A stretch of 46,359 nt of DNA from Deltaproteobacteria bacterium (GTDB lineage: Bacteria; Myxococcota_A; Polyangia; Nannocystales; Nannocystaceae): positions 1 through 46,359 of the forward strand of contig RFGU01000070.1 of the NCBI GenBank assembly GCA_003696955.1, read 5' to 3'. Below the pieces are notes generated by a model, which was not told where the DNA came from, did not search any database, and was given only the letters and a program-made list of their open reading frames with translations. A program made the position numbers and the translations under genes. The number at the start of each line of letters is the position of its first letter. The stretch's first letter is position 1. This document shows, piece after piece, positions 7,709 to 16,325 of the stretch.

Positions 7709-9105
7709 GCGCGATCCGCAGCCGGATCTACGAACTCGTGCGATCGCGCCTCGGTCGCACCGGGGTGGGGCGCGCCTTGGGCATCGCGCACCTGCGGACC
7801 TTCGAGGATTTTCGCGCAGCGGTGCCCGTCTTCGACCCGGCCACCCATGCAGCGGAGATCGAGCACCACCTCGGCTTCGGCGTGGTGGATCCGGACGACC
7901 CGGAACTGGACGAGGTCCTCGGGCTCGCCCGCGAGCGCGTGGACCAGGCCGAGATCTGGCGCGCTTTCGCCGGCCGCCCCGAGCCTCGGGTGGGCCTGTG
8001 GCTCGGCCGAGCCAAGACACCCGGCGTCGAGCAGGCGCTCTTCGCCGACGTGCGCGCCCTCGCCGAACCCGTCCTGCGTCTCGAGCGGCTCGACGATCCC
8101 GAACGCGCCGTCGCGGACCTGGTGGCGGCCGAGGTCGAGGTCCTGTGGACGCCGAGTCTTTCGGCCGTGCGGCTGGTGGAGGGCGCCGTGCGGCGTCCGA
8201 TCGAAGGGGTCGTGCCGAGCCTCAGGGCCATCATCGCCACGTACGATCTTCGGACCCCCGTGCGATCCCGATTGCCGGTGATGGCGGCCGGGCGGATCCG
8301 CGGACCCGACCCGGTGCGTCTTTCCGTCTCGTCGAGCCGGTCGGTGCGGGCGGCCACCACCCTGGCCATGCGAAGCGCGCTCCTCGAGCTTCTGCCCCTG
8401 CACGATCCCGAGGTGGACGGTCGGACGAAGGTCGCGGAGGAGACGATCCTGCCCGAACAGGCGCGCCCCTGGGAGCGATACGAGGTGGTGGTGACGGCGC
8501 CGGCCGGCGTGGTGCGCCTGCGCACCGGACACTTCGTCCGCGTCGTGGGGTTCGACATGCCCCCCACGGATCTCGCCGTGCCGCGACCGCGCATCGTGCC
8601 CCTTCCCCCGCCCCCCGAGGACGTGCGCCTCGAAGGCTGCACCTTGGCGGGCTCGTGGTTGGCGGCGGCCGTGCGTCAGGCGTTCCGGCCGGAGGACCCG
8701 GCCCTGGTGGCCGCCGAGGTGCGGCCCGATCCCGCCGCCGACGCCCTCGAACCGGAGGCGAGCGCGGCGTCCTTGCGCCTGCCGCCCTTCTTCGCCGAGA
8801 CGGAACTCGGCGGGACGATCCGATCGGCCCCGAGCCCCCGGACGGCCCGGCCGCGAAACCTCTGGGTGCGCGTCGAGGTCCAGGGGCACGCACCGTCCGA
8901 GCTCGGCGCACGTCTTTCGGCGCGCATCGACGACGACCTGCGCCGCCGCATGCCTGCCTACGCCTACCTGCGGGACCGCGGCAGCCTCGCGGCGCCGCGG
9001 GTGGAACTTCTGCCGCAGGGAGCCTACGCCGACGAGCAGCAGCGTGTCGTTCGACGCCTTTGGGGCCCCGCCGGCGAGCCGGGCATCAGGATCGTCGGCA
9101 GATAG
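7705..9105 (+). CDS. Divergent GH3-family (acyl-acid amido synthetase-like) protein
   Basis: 466 residues from a GTG that overlaps the previous stop. GH3 enzymes adenylate carboxylic acids and join them to amino acids. Recognisable GH3 landmarks: LRTFEDFRAAVPVFD near the N-terminus (about 30-45); the core RYEVVVTAPAGVVRLRTGHF followed by VRVVGF (about 255-285), matching the YELVVTxxxGLYRYRxGDxVxVxGF signature; and a C-terminal domain with DDDLRRRMPAYAYLRDRGSL (about 410-430). The Ser/Thr-rich nucleotide loop SSGTTxGxxK expected between the first two is not visible; only a shortened stretch with GLWLGRAKTPG is there. The core Tyr-Arg-Asp residues are also changed (RLRTGHF instead of RYRLGDV). 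It may therefore be a non-catalytic ligand-binding relative. Genetic coupling to a MerR-TPR regulator fits a sensory role, which is inference. Confidence 0.7.
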   Translation: MSAIRSRIYELVRSRLGRTGVGRALGIAHLRTFEDFRAAVPVFDPATHAAEIEHHLGFGVVDPDDPELDEVLGLARERVDQAEIWRAFAGRPEPRVGLWLGRAKTPGVEQALFADVRALAEPVLRLERLDDPERAVADLVAAEVEVLWTPSLSAVRLVEGAVRRPIEGVVPSLRAIIATYDLRTPVRSRLPVMAAGRIRGPDPVRLSVSSSRSVRAATTLAMRSALLELLPLHDPEVDGRTKVAEETILPEQARPWERYEVVVTAPAGVVRLRTGHFVRVVGFDMPPTDLAVPRPRIVPLPPPPEDVRLEGCTLAGSWLAAAVRQAFRPEDPALVAAEVRPDPAADALEPEASAASLRLPPFFAETELGGTIRSAPSPRTARPRNLWVRVEVQGHAPSELGARLSARIDDDLRRRMPAYAYLRDRGSLAAPRVELLPQGAYADEQQRVVRRLWGPAGEPGIRIVGR

Positions 9106-9123
9106 GTGCCGCGCCGTCGCGGC

Positions 9124-10116
9124 CTATCCCGGCGGCGGATAGCAGCACCCCGTCTGGCAGTAGAAATTCTCGGGGCAGTCGGCCTGGTCGAGACACGGGG
9201 TCAGGTCGTTCGGGCACTCGGGGTTCGTGCAACCGGGGGGCAGGTCCTCCGGCTCCTGTCCGAAGCACAGCTCGCATTGCTCGGGCTGGCAGGGGTTGCC
9301 GCACAGGTCGGCCTGGTAGGTGCACGGCTCACAGGCGTCGAGGTTGTCGAGGGAGCAGTCCGGGTCGCCGTTCAGGAAGATGTCCACGTCGCCGTTGGGC
9401 GTGCTCACCCGGCAACAACCCCAGCAGTCGCAGCCGTTCGGGACGTACTGCTCGCAAAACTCCTTGCACTGGGGCGACGGGTCGGCCTGCATGTTGTTGC
9501 ACTGCGGACCCGGCGTGTAGGGGCACCCGATGTTGGCGCCCGGATTCTCCGGGTCGCACTTGAGATCCCATTCGCACTTGTCGTCGCCCGAGCCCGAGTT
9601 GCCGTCGAAGAAGCAGTCCTGCTTGCAGTCCATGTTGTCGCCGGGGATCCCGGTCTGGAAGGAGCCCTCGTCGTCGTCGCACGGACCGGTGCACTCGGGG
9701 TCGTCGGCGTCCACCTTGCCGTCCCCGTCGTCGTCGATGCCGTTGCCGCACTGCCAGACCTTGCCGTTGCAGTCGATGATGCCGCCGCCGCCGGTGGCCG
9801 TGCCGCCACCGCTCGATCCCACCGTGCCGGTGCCCGTACCGGTCGTCGAACCTCCGCTCGCCGTGCCGGTGTCGGAACCGCCCATCGTGGTCGAGGAGGT
9901 CCCGGTCCCGGTGGCCGTGGCGCTTCCCTGGGACGACGATGACGACGAGCCCGTCAGGCTCGTGCCGCTGGCCGTGCCCGTGGCCGTCGCCGTGCTGCTT
10001 TCGGTCCCCGAGGCCGTGCCGCCGGTCGAGGACGCTCCGTCGTCACCACCGCACGCCGTGACGAGCAGGACCGCGAGGACGGGCGCGAGGCCGTGGGACA
10101 TCGATCGAGTGCCCAT
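9124..10116 (-). CDS. Cys-rich lipoprotein with a Ca-binding-type repeat
   Basis: 330 residues. The signal peptide ends LLVTAC with the lipid Cys at position 22. Residues about 25-110 are a Ser/Thr/Gly-rich linker. The rest holds about 30 Cys residues and the motif CGNGIDDDGDGKVDADDPEC, an Asp-rich calcium-binding type of loop common in myxobacterial secreted proteins. Clusters such as CDCWGCC and CPENFYCQTGCCYPPP close the protein. Predicted to be anchored to the outer membrane with an extracytoplasmic disulfide-rich domain; function unknown. TACGAT 7 nt before the ATG at 10116 favours that start over the ATG at 10101. Confidence 0.85.
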   Translation of the reverse strand: MGTRSMSHGLAPVLAVLLVTACGGDDGASSTGGTASGTESSTATATGTASGTSLTGSSSSSSQGSATATGTGTSSTTMGGSDTGTASGGSTTGTGTGTVGSSGGGTATGGGGIIDCNGKVWQCGNGIDDDGDGKVDADDPECTGPCDDDEGSFQTGIPGDNMDCKQDCFFDGNSGSGDDKCEWDLKCDPENPGANIGCPYTPGPQCNNMQADPSPQCKEFCEQYVPNGCDCWGCCRVSTPNGDVDIFLNGDPDCSLDNLDACEPCTYQADLCGNPCQPEQCELCFGQEPEDLPPGCTNPECPNDLTPCLDQADCPENFYCQTGCCYPPPG

Positions 10117-10123
10117 GCGAGTG

Positions 10124-10129
10124 ATCGTA
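10124..10129 (-). promoter_or_regulatory. Candidate -10 box for a leaderless start
   Basis: TACGAT on the minus strand, exactly 7 nt before the ATG at 10116; no ribosome-binding sequence lies between them. Confidence 0.4.
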
Positions 10130-10134
10130 CACGA

Positions 10135-11484
10135 TCAGGGCGCGGCGGGGTCGTCTCGGCCGCCCGGGGTTGGAACCGCGCGCCCGAGCCGCTCGCGGAG
10201 GAGCGCGCCCACGTCCACCTTCGCCCGTAGCATGCGCAGGTTGGCGAAGAGCCCCACGACGGCCCGGTCGACGAAGACCAGGTCGGGAGGCGGGCGGAAG
10301 GCCCCTACGTCCTCGGAGAGGAATCGAGGGAGTTCGGCGGCGACGCGCTCGTGTAGGCGGGTCGCTCCGAAGTCGTAGGGACCCTGCGACTCGAAGGGCT
10401 CGGCCAGGATGTCGGTCCAGGTGGGGTAGAGATCGGGCCGGGGGGCCGGTCGGTCGGTACGACGGGCCCCGAGGGCGACGAGGGCCTGCTCGAGGGCCTC
10501 GAAGTCGCGGCGTAGGCCCGCGGCGATGGCGTCCCGATAGGCCGAAAGGAAGTCGTCGGGGATCTCCTTGACCGAGCCGAAATCGTAGAGCACCACCCGC
10601 CCGTCGTCGCGTACGCCGTAGTTGGCGGGATTCGGATCGGTCTGGATCCGCTGCAGCCGGAAGAGCTGGTCGCCGAGGACGCGGGCGAGGGTCGTGCCCA
10701 CCCGGTCGCGCAGCTCCGGCGGAGGATCGGCGTCCGCGAAGTCCTTGAGGGGCATCGCCGGTTCGTCGCTCATCACGAGCACGCGCCGTCGGCAAAGCTC
10801 GCGGATCGGCTCGGGCACCACGACCTCGGGATCGCCGGCGTGGAAGGTGCGGAACGTGGCGAGGTTCTCCGCCTCGCGCAGGTAGTCCATCTCCTCGAGC
10901 AGGCGGTCGCGGATCTCCTCGAAGACGCGGTCGAGGTCGGCCGGATCGATACGCACGAACCCGCCGGCACGCAACGAGATGCGCAGCATGGCCAGGTCGG
11001 ACTCCATGGACTCGTCCATGCCGGGATACTGGATCTTGAGGACCACGGCGCGGCCGTCGGCGAGGCGGGCTCGGTGGACCTGGCCGATGGAGGCGGCGGC
11101 GAACGGGGCCTCCTCGATGGAGGCAAAGGTCTCGGCGATCGGCACGCCGAGTTGGGACTCGAGCCACGGCCGCATCTCGTCCCACGCAAGGGGCGGTGCA
11201 CCCCGTTGCAAGGTGGCGAGGGCCTCGGTCACGGGGCCCGGAAGGAAGTCCATGGCGGTCGATGCCATCTGCCCCACCTTCATCGCCGCGCCCTTGAGGC
11301 GGCCGAGGGTCTCGGCCATGGCACGGCCCGCCGCGGCCTGGCCTTCGGCGATGCGCTTGCGTGCGGCCTCCTCGTCGGCGAAGAGGGTGGCCACCTTGGT
11401 GACGGCGTTTCGTGTGGCGACCTTGGCCGTCAGACTGGCGAGGTCCCACAGGCGCCGGCCCTTGGAACGTGGATGTCGTGCCAC
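10135..11484 (-). CDS. ABC1/AarF/UbiB-family atypical kinase
   Basis: 449 residues from a GTG at 11484. These proteins are ATPases or kinases linked to quinone and lipid metabolism. Visible motifs: the family-specific KVGQ (69-72), which replaces part of the usual kinase N-lobe; the Ala-rich loop AAASIGQVH (129-137); the ATP-binding Lys in VVLKIQYPG (K150); EEMDYLREAENL (about 197-207); the catalytic loop IQTDPNPANYG (281-290); and YDFG (300-303). The usual DPHPGN is changed to DPNPAN here, keeping the Asp and last Asn but not the His. It lies alone, divergent from the M1 peptidase. The start is uncertain because GGAG abuts the GTG; no in-frame ATG fits better. Confidence 0.9.
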   Translation of the reverse strand: MARHPRSKGRRLWDLASLTAKVATRNAVTKVATLFADEEAARKRIAEGQAAAGRAMAETLGRLKGAAMKVGQMASTAMDFLPGPVTEALATLQRGAPPLAWDEMRPWLESQLGVPIAETFASIEEAPFAAASIGQVHRARLADGRAVVLKIQYPGMDESMESDLAMLRISLRAGGFVRIDPADLDRVFEEIRDRLLEEMDYLREAENLATFRTFHAGDPEVVVPEPIRELCRRRVLVMSDEPAMPLKDFADADPPPELRDRVGTTLARVLGDQLFRLQRIQTDPNPANYGVRDDGRVVLYDFGSVKEIPDDFLSAYRDAIAAGLRRDFEALEQALVALGARRTDRPAPRPDLYPTWTDILAEPFESQGPYDFGATRLHERVAAELPRFLSEDVGAFRPPPDLVFVDRAVVGLFANLRMLRAKVDVGALLRERLGRAVPTPGGRDDPAAP

Positions 11485-11575
11485 CTCCGGACCATCATGC
11501 CGGTCCCGGCCGGCCGCCGAAAGGGATCGGCCGGGTCCGATTGCGGCGCGGCGTCGGTTGGGGTACGCCGGGGCC

Positions 11576-13477
11576 GTGCACGCCCCATCGTACCTTGCGC
11601 GCACGGCTGCCTGCATCGGCCTCGTCGCCGCCCTCGCCTGCTCTCCCATGTCGCCGTCTGCCACGCCCACGATCCCCGATCCCGTGGTCGAGCCGGGGCT
11701 CGACCCCCACTCCTTCGCTCGCTTCGAGGACGTCCGGCCCACCCATTTCGACCTGCGCCTCGACCTGTCGTTTCGCGAGCGTGCCGTCGAGGGCGAGGTC
11801 GAGTACACCCTCGACCGTCGCGATCCCGACGCGCCGCTGGTGCTCGACACCCGCGGCCTTCGGATCGAGTCGGTGGAGGCGGCGCCGGCCGAGGGGAACT
11901 TTCGGCCCACGGCGTTCCTCCTCGGCCCGAAGGATCCGATCCTCGGGCGCAGCCTGACCGTGGCCCTCGGCGATGGCGACGCTCGGGTGAGGATCCGCTA
12001 TCGCACCACGGATGCCGCGGGCCTCTTGTGGCTCGAGCCTGCCCAGACCGCGGGCAAGCAGGCGCCGTTCGTGTTCAGCCAGTCCCAGGCGATCCTCGCC
12101 CGCACCTTCTGGCCGTGCCAGGACACGCCCGCCGTGCGCACCACGTACACGGCGACGATCCGGGTGGACGAGGACGTGCGCGTGGTGATGGCGGCGGAGG
12201 CCCTCGATTCGCCGGATGCCCGGCCCGCCGACCGGACCTACCGGTTTCGCATGGACCAGAAGGTGCCCTCCTACCTCGTGGCCTTCGCCGCCGGCGATCT
12301 CGCGTTCGCCGAACTCGGCTCGCGTACGGGCGTGTGGGCGGAGCCTGCGACCCTCGAGGCGGCCGCCTACGAGCTGGGCGACACCGAGCGCATGGTGGAG
12401 GCGGCCGAGGCCCTCTACGGGCCGTATCGCTGGGGCCGCTACGACGTCCTGGTGCTGCCGCCGTCGTTTCCCTTCGGCGGCATGGAAAATCCCCGCCTCA
12501 CCTTCGCCACGCCGACGATCCTGGCCGGGGACCGGTCCTTGGTGTCCCTCATCGCCCACGAGCTCGCCCACTCGTGGTCCGGCAACCTGGTCACGAACGC
12601 GACCTGGGAGCACCTGTGGCTCAACGAGGGGTTCACCACCTATTTCGAGCGCCGGATCGTGGAGGCCCTCTACGGCCCCGAGCGTGCCGAGATGGAGGCC
12701 GTGATCGGCTACGCCGATCTCCTCGACAGCTTCGAGCACGAAGCGAAGGACCCGGCACTGCAGCGGCTGGTGGTCGACCTGGCGGGGCGCGATCCCGACG
12801 CGGGCATGACCCAGGTGCCCTACGAGAAGGGGGCGCTGCTCCTGCGGACGTTGGAGAAGGCCGCGGGGCGCGAGGTCTTCGATGCCTTCTTGCGGCGCTG
12901 GTTCGACGAGCACGCCATGACCTCCGTGGTCACGGACGACTTTGCCGCCTACCTGAAGGCCCACGCCCCCGCGTCGGTTCGCGACTTCGACCTCGCTCCG
13001 TGGACCCACGCTCCGGGCGTCCCCGACGGCGCCGCCCTTCCCGACGAGACCGTCTTCGCCGAGATCGATCGGGCCGCCGCAGCCTTCGTCGCCGGCCGGA
13101 CCGGCGTGGACGACCTGCCCCTCGACCGCGCGTCCACCCACGAGTGGCTGCGCTTCCTCGAGCGCATCGAGCAGGCCCCGCCCGACGCGCTCGAGGCGCT
13201 CGATGCGCGATTCGGTCTTTCCCAACGGGGCAACGCCGAGATCGTGGCCGCATTCCTCGAACTCGGGTTGCGTGCGGATCTTCCGGCGGCACGGGCCCGC
13301 GCGAAGACGTTCCTGCTGGCCGTGGGGCGGCGCAAGTTCCTCGTGCCCATCTACCGCGCCCTCGTGGAAGCCGGACGCGCCGACGAGGCCGAGGCGATCT
13401 ACGCCGAGGCCAAACCGGGGTACCACGCCCTTTCCCGCGCGGGCGTGGAGAAGGTCCTCGAAGCCGCCCGCAAGTAG
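11576..13477 (+). CDS. M1-family zinc aminopeptidase, exported
   Basis: 633 residues. The gluzincin signature HELAH (328-332) is followed after 18 residues by the third zinc ligand Glu351 in WLNEGF. The exopeptidase motif GGMEN (about 301-305) and the catalytic Tyr416 in VPYEKGALLL are also present. The domain order (N-terminal beta-saddle, catalytic domain, helical C-terminal domain from about residue 490) resembles leukotriene-A4-hydrolase-type M1 enzymes. The N-terminus MHAPSYLARTAACIGLV...AALAC looks like a signal peptide with a weak lipobox (Cys22), so it probably acts outside the inner membrane, releasing N-terminal residues from peptides. The start is a GTG with no clear ribosome-binding site. 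Confidence 0.92.
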   Translation: MHAPSYLARTAACIGLVAALACSPMSPSATPTIPDPVVEPGLDPHSFARFEDVRPTHFDLRLDLSFRERAVEGEVEYTLDRRDPDAPLVLDTRGLRIESVEAAPAEGNFRPTAFLLGPKDPILGRSLTVALGDGDARVRIRYRTTDAAGLLWLEPAQTAGKQAPFVFSQSQAILARTFWPCQDTPAVRTTYTATIRVDEDVRVVMAAEALDSPDARPADRTYRFRMDQKVPSYLVAFAAGDLAFAELGSRTGVWAEPATLEAAAYELGDTERMVEAAEALYGPYRWGRYDVLVLPPSFPFGGMENPRLTFATPTILAGDRSLVSLIAHELAHSWSGNLVTNATWEHLWLNEGFTTYFERRIVEALYGPERAEMEAVIGYADLLDSFEHEAKDPALQRLVVDLAGRDPDAGMTQVPYEKGALLLRTLEKAAGREVFDAFLRRWFDEHAMTSVVTDDFAAYLKAHAPASVRDFDLAPWTHAPGVPDGAALPDETVFAEIDRAAAAFVAGRTGVDDLPLDRASTHEWLRFLERIEQAPPDALEALDARFGLSQRGNAEIVAAFLELGLRADLPAARARAKTFLLAVGRRKFLVPIYRALVEAGRADEAEAIYAEAKPGYHALSRAGVEKVLEAARK

Positions 13478-13601
13478 GCGGGCGGCCCGTTCGTGCCCGT
13501 CGTTCCGCGCCGCGCTACCTTGGAATGGCGTGGGATTCTCCGGTTCCATCGGGCACTTCTGGGATCTTCCCGTTCCCGCGGGGGCGAGCCCGGCGGCCAC
13601 C

Positions 13602-14261
13602 ATGCGTTGGGTGCGCCGACGGATCTCCGAGCGGTTTCCGGCGGAGGCGGGGTACGCCTACGAGGAGCGGATGCTTTGCGGTGCCGCCGAGGGCCGCACG
13701 CTGGTGGTGACGCGCGGGACGTTCGAGTTGCGCTGCACCGTGCTCGTGCCGGTGACGGCCGGGCGCGAGGCGAGAGGTCGCCACCGGATCACCTTGGTGG
13801 CGGGGCGCAGGTGGGACGAGGCCGGGCGTGGGGCGCTCGCCCGGTGGGCGGCTCCGGCGGGACTTGCGGCAGGGGGCGTGGTCGTGGCGGTGGCGACGGC
13901 GCTGCTCGGCGTTCTCGTGGCCGGGCGCGGAGCCGTGGGGCTGGCCATCGTGCAGTGGGCCATCGCTGCGTTCGTCGGCTCGCTCCTCGGGGCCTACGTC
14001 GCCCGTGAGGTGTTCGGGCAGATGGCCGCCGCCGATCCGGCGCTTCCGGTGCGAAGCGGCGAACGGGACCCGCTTCCTCCCGCCGTGTTCCGCCTCGTCG
14101 AGGCCGTAGATGCCGGGGCCCGGACGAGGGCCCTACCCGTGGCGGGGGGCTTTCGCGCCGAACCAGTCGACGGCGTCGTGTGCGGACCGCTTCGTCTTTC
14201 ATCGGACGAAGCGGCGGTGCCCGCCCTGGTCGCGCCCCGGCCGTCCGAGACCGGGGGGTGA
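13602..14261 (+). CDS. Small membrane protein of unknown function
   Basis: 219 residues from the ATG at 13602. The N-terminal 80 residues are basic and soluble (MRWVRRRISERFPAEAGYAY). Two hydrophobic segments follow, around GVVVAVATALLGVLVAG and GLAIVQWAIAAFVGSLLGAY. A soluble tail of about 80 residues closes it. No family is recognised. An in-frame GTG at 13530, preceded by TACCTT at 8 nt, is an alternative leaderless start that would add 24 residues. It is separated from the aminopeptidase by about 120 bp and converges on the DksA/TraR-like gene. Confidence 0.6.
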   Translation: MRWVRRRISERFPAEAGYAYEERMLCGAAEGRTLVVTRGTFELRCTVLVPVTAGREARGRHRITLVAGRRWDEAGRGALARWAAPAGLAAGGVVVAVATALLGVLVAGRGAVGLAIVQWAIAAFVGSLLGAYVAREVFGQMAAADPALPVRSGERDPLPPAVFRLVEAVDAGARTRALPVAGGFRAEPVDGVVCGPLRLSSDEAAVPALVAPRPSETGG

Positions 14262-14323
14262 CCCCGCCCGTCCGGGCGCGCCGCGTCCGAGAAGGGAGCC
14301 GGGCGATGCGCCGGCCGGGGTCG

Positions 14324-14737
14324 TCAGTAGCCCTCGATGGGATCGGGCGCGGTGGGGTCCGCGCGGCGTTCCCGTTCGGCGAGTTCCTCGGCCTCGGCCG
14401 TCCGCCGGGCCCAGGGGATGGCGCGCAGCCGAGCCAGCGGAATCGGCTCGCCCGTTTCTTCGCACACGCCGTAGGTGCCGTCTTCCATGCGCGCGAGGGC
14501 GGCTTCGACCTCGCGCAGCAGCTCGGCGTCGCGTGCGGACAGGCGCAGGAGGGCCTGCCGCACCCGCTCGGCCGCGGCGCGGTCCTGCGGGTCGCCGCGG
14601 TCGGGCGTCCAAGCCTCGTCTCCCGTCTCGGCGAGGCGCCCGGTCGCGGTAGCGACAAGGCGCCGTTGCTCGGCGAGCAAGCGGGCACGCAACTCGGCGA
14701 GGGCTTCGTCGGAGAGGTGGCCGGTCACATGGCGCAA
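14324..14737 (-). CDS. DksA/TraR-family protein with a degenerate zinc finger
   Basis: 137 residues. A coiled-coil N-terminal part with the acidic segment RGDPQDRAAAERVRQALLR, then ALARMEDGTYGVCEETGEPI and PLARLRAIPWAR, is the DksA/TraR layout. The family binds the RNA polymerase secondary channel and alters promoter response, often with ppGpp. The usual four-Cys finger (CxxC-x17-CxxC) is reduced to one Cys: C92, T95, T113, A116. Zinc is therefore unlikely to be bound, as in known zinc-independent DksA2-type proteins, which keep two of the four. The tip Asp of the coiled coil cannot be assigned with certainty. The short length fits the family. Confidence 0.85.
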   Translation of the reverse strand: MRHVTGHLSDEALAELRARLLAEQRRLVATATGRLAETGDEAWTPDRGDPQDRAAAERVRQALLRLSARDAELLREVEAALARMEDGTYGVCEETGEPIPLARLRAIPWARRTAEAEELAERERRADPTAPDPIEGY

Positions 14738-14765
14738 GATAGCGCGTGCTGGCCGCCTCGCAGCC

Positions 14766-15368
14766 TCACCCGCAGACCTGACCGCATTGGCCCTGTAGGC
14801 ACGAGAACAACCCCTGCGTCACCATGCTCGGCGCTCCGCAGGGGCCAAAGCACTGGTTGAAGGGGTTGCCGTTGTCGAGGCAGTCGATCCAGCACAGGCA
14901 GTTCTGGTCGCCCTCGCACGCCATGACCTCGTCGCAACAGTGCATCGCGACGCACTCGTCGCAGGCGCCGGGGTTGGGGCCGGGAGAGCACTGCGCCCCG
15001 CCGGTCGAGCCGCCAGTGGCGCCGGTCGAGCCTCCGGTGCCGCCCGTCGTGCCGGTGGTCGAGCCTCCGGTGTCGCCCGTCGTGCCGGTCGAGCCGCCCG
15101 TCGTTCCGCTCGAGCCCACGGTCGTCGTGCCCGTGGTTCCCTCCGTCGTCGGCCCCGTGGCGGTCCCCGTGGCCGAGGCGGAACCCTGGCTCGTGGCGCT
15201 CGTCGTGGAGGTCGAAGCGCCGCCGGTGGAGGACGCACCGCCGCTCGAGCCGCCGGAGGTCTCGGTGTCGGTGCCGCCGCCGGTCGAGCCACCGTCGTCG
15301 CCGCAGGCGGCGGTACCGAAGGTGAGTCCAAGGAAACAGAGGGCCGTGGTGATCGTGCGACAAGTCAT
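14766..15368 (-). CDS. 12-cysteine lipoprotein, paralogue of the one at 16326-16892
   Basis: 200 residues. A signal peptide ends FGTAAC (Cys22, an imperfect lipobox). Residues about 26-125 are almost entirely Ser/Thr/Gly with STGTTG-type repeats. The C-terminal 65 residues hold twelve Cys at spacings 2, 4, 6, 5, 1, 3, 9, 3, 12, 4, 3, including CLCWIDC and the ending CGQVCG. Exactly the same spacing occurs in the lipoprotein at 16326-16892. The module is probably disulfide-bonded outside the cell on a flexible linker. Function unknown. The ribosome-binding site AAAGGA lies 10 nt before the ATG. Confidence 0.85.
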   Translation of the reverse strand: MTCRTITTALCFLGLTFGTAACGDDGGSTGGGTDTETSGGSSGGASSTGGASTSTTSATSQGSASATGTATGPTTEGTTGTTTVGSSGTTGGSTGTTGDTGGSTTGTTGGTGGSTGATGGSTGGAQCSPGPNPGACDECVAMHCCDEVMACEGDQNCLCWIDCLDNGNPFNQCFGPCGAPSMVTQGLFSCLQGQCGQVCG

Positions 15369-15406
15369 CGTTGCCGTCCTTTCGAGTAATGGGTGAGCCG
15401 GGAACG

Positions 15407-15422
15407 AGCGTTCCGCAGGATA
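15407..15422 (-). promoter_or_regulatory. Shared promoter element of the 12-Cys lipoproteins, copy 1
   Basis: TATCCTGCGGAACGCT on the minus strand. It matches the element at 16946-16961 at 14 of 16 positions. TATCCT would be the -10, leaving a 5' leader of about 40 nt before the ATG at 15368. Confidence 0.45.
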
Positions 15423-15466
15423 CTACGGGGGCGGCCCGTCGCGACACCATCTGGTACAAGGCCCGC

Positions 15467-16249
15467 ATGCCCGGAACCCCGACCCCCGATCTCGTGGTGC
15501 GCGACGAAGGCCCCGTCCGCTGGATCCGCTTCTCCCGACCCGAGCGCAAGAACGCCCTGACCCGAGCCATGTACCAGGCGGCGGCCGACGCCCTCGCGGA
15601 AGCCCAGCAGGAGGGGCGGATCCGCGCCGTGGTCTTCACCGGTGAGGGGGGGGCCTTCACGAGCGGCAACGACCTCGTGGACTTCGCCCAGGATCCGCCG
15701 ACCTCGGAGGACACGCCGGTCTTTCGCTTCCTGCTGGCCCTGGTGCGCGCCGAAAAGCCGGTGTTGGCGGCGGTAGAGGGGCCGGCCGTCGGCATCGGGA
15801 CCACCATGCTGCTGCACTGCGACCTCGTCGCCGCCGGCAGCTCGGCGCGCTTCCATCTGCCCTTCGTGCGTCTCGGACTTTGTCCCGAGGGGGCGTCGAG
15901 CCTGCTTCTGCCGCGTCAGGCAGGCTTTGCGCGGGCGTCGAAGTGGCTCCTGCTCGGCGAGCCCTTCGGGGCGGCCGAGGCGGCCGAGGCGGGGATCGTC
16001 ACCGAGGTGACCGAGGACGGCGGAGCCGAGGCGGCCGCCCGCCGCATGGCCGAGGCCGTGGCCGAGCTGGCGCCTTCGGCGGTGCGGGAGACGAAGGCCC
16101 TCTTGCGGGCTCCGATGCGCGAACGCATCGAGGAGGTCCTGCGGGCCGAAGGCGCCCGCTTTCTCGCGCGGCTGCGGAGCCCCGAGGCCAAGGAAGCCTT
16201 CGCCGCCTTCTTCGCCCGGCGAAAGCCGGACTTCTCGAAGTTCACGTAG
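15467..16249 (+). CDS. Enoyl-CoA hydratase/isomerase family protein
   Basis: 260 residues of the crotonase superfamily, which acts on acyl-CoA thioesters in fatty-acid or aromatic degradation. The first oxyanion-hole loop is AFTSGNDLVDF and the second is AVEGPAVGIGTTMLLHCDLV. The active-site helix reads LGLCPEGASSLLLPRQAG, with a Glu where many isomerases (PaaG or ECI type) keep an acidic residue. The C-terminal helix ends AFFARRKPDFSKF. The pattern favours a delta3-delta2-enoyl-CoA isomerase or a general hydratase; the exact reaction is not determined. The ATG at 15467 has no clear ribosome-binding sequence. No other beta-oxidation gene is adjacent. Confidence 0.9.
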   Translation: MPGTPTPDLVVRDEGPVRWIRFSRPERKNALTRAMYQAAADALAEAQQEGRIRAVVFTGEGGAFTSGNDLVDFAQDPPTSEDTPVFRFLLALVRAEKPVLAAVEGPAVGIGTTMLLHCDLVAAGSSARFHLPFVRLGLCPEGASSLLLPRQAGFARASKWLLLGEPFGAAEAAEAGIVTEVTEDGGAEAAARRMAEAVAELAPSAVRETKALLRAPMRERIEEVLRAEGARFLARLRSPEAKEAFAAFFARRKPDFSKFT

Positions 16250-16269
16250 GCTCCGCCCGCCCATGTAGA

Positions 16270-16305
16270 AGCGGGCGGACCCGCGAGGTGCGAGGTCCGC
16301 CCGCT
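16270..16305. terminator. Bidirectional hairpin between convergent genes
   Basis: A perfect 12-bp stem (AGCGGGCGGACC and its complement) with a 12-nt loop lies between the stops of the enoyl-CoA hydratase gene (plus) and the 12-Cys lipoprotein gene (minus). There is no T-tract on either side, so intrinsic termination would be of the hairpin-only kind. Confidence 0.6.
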
Positions 16306-16325
16306 CGGCCGTCGTCCAGCAGGGG

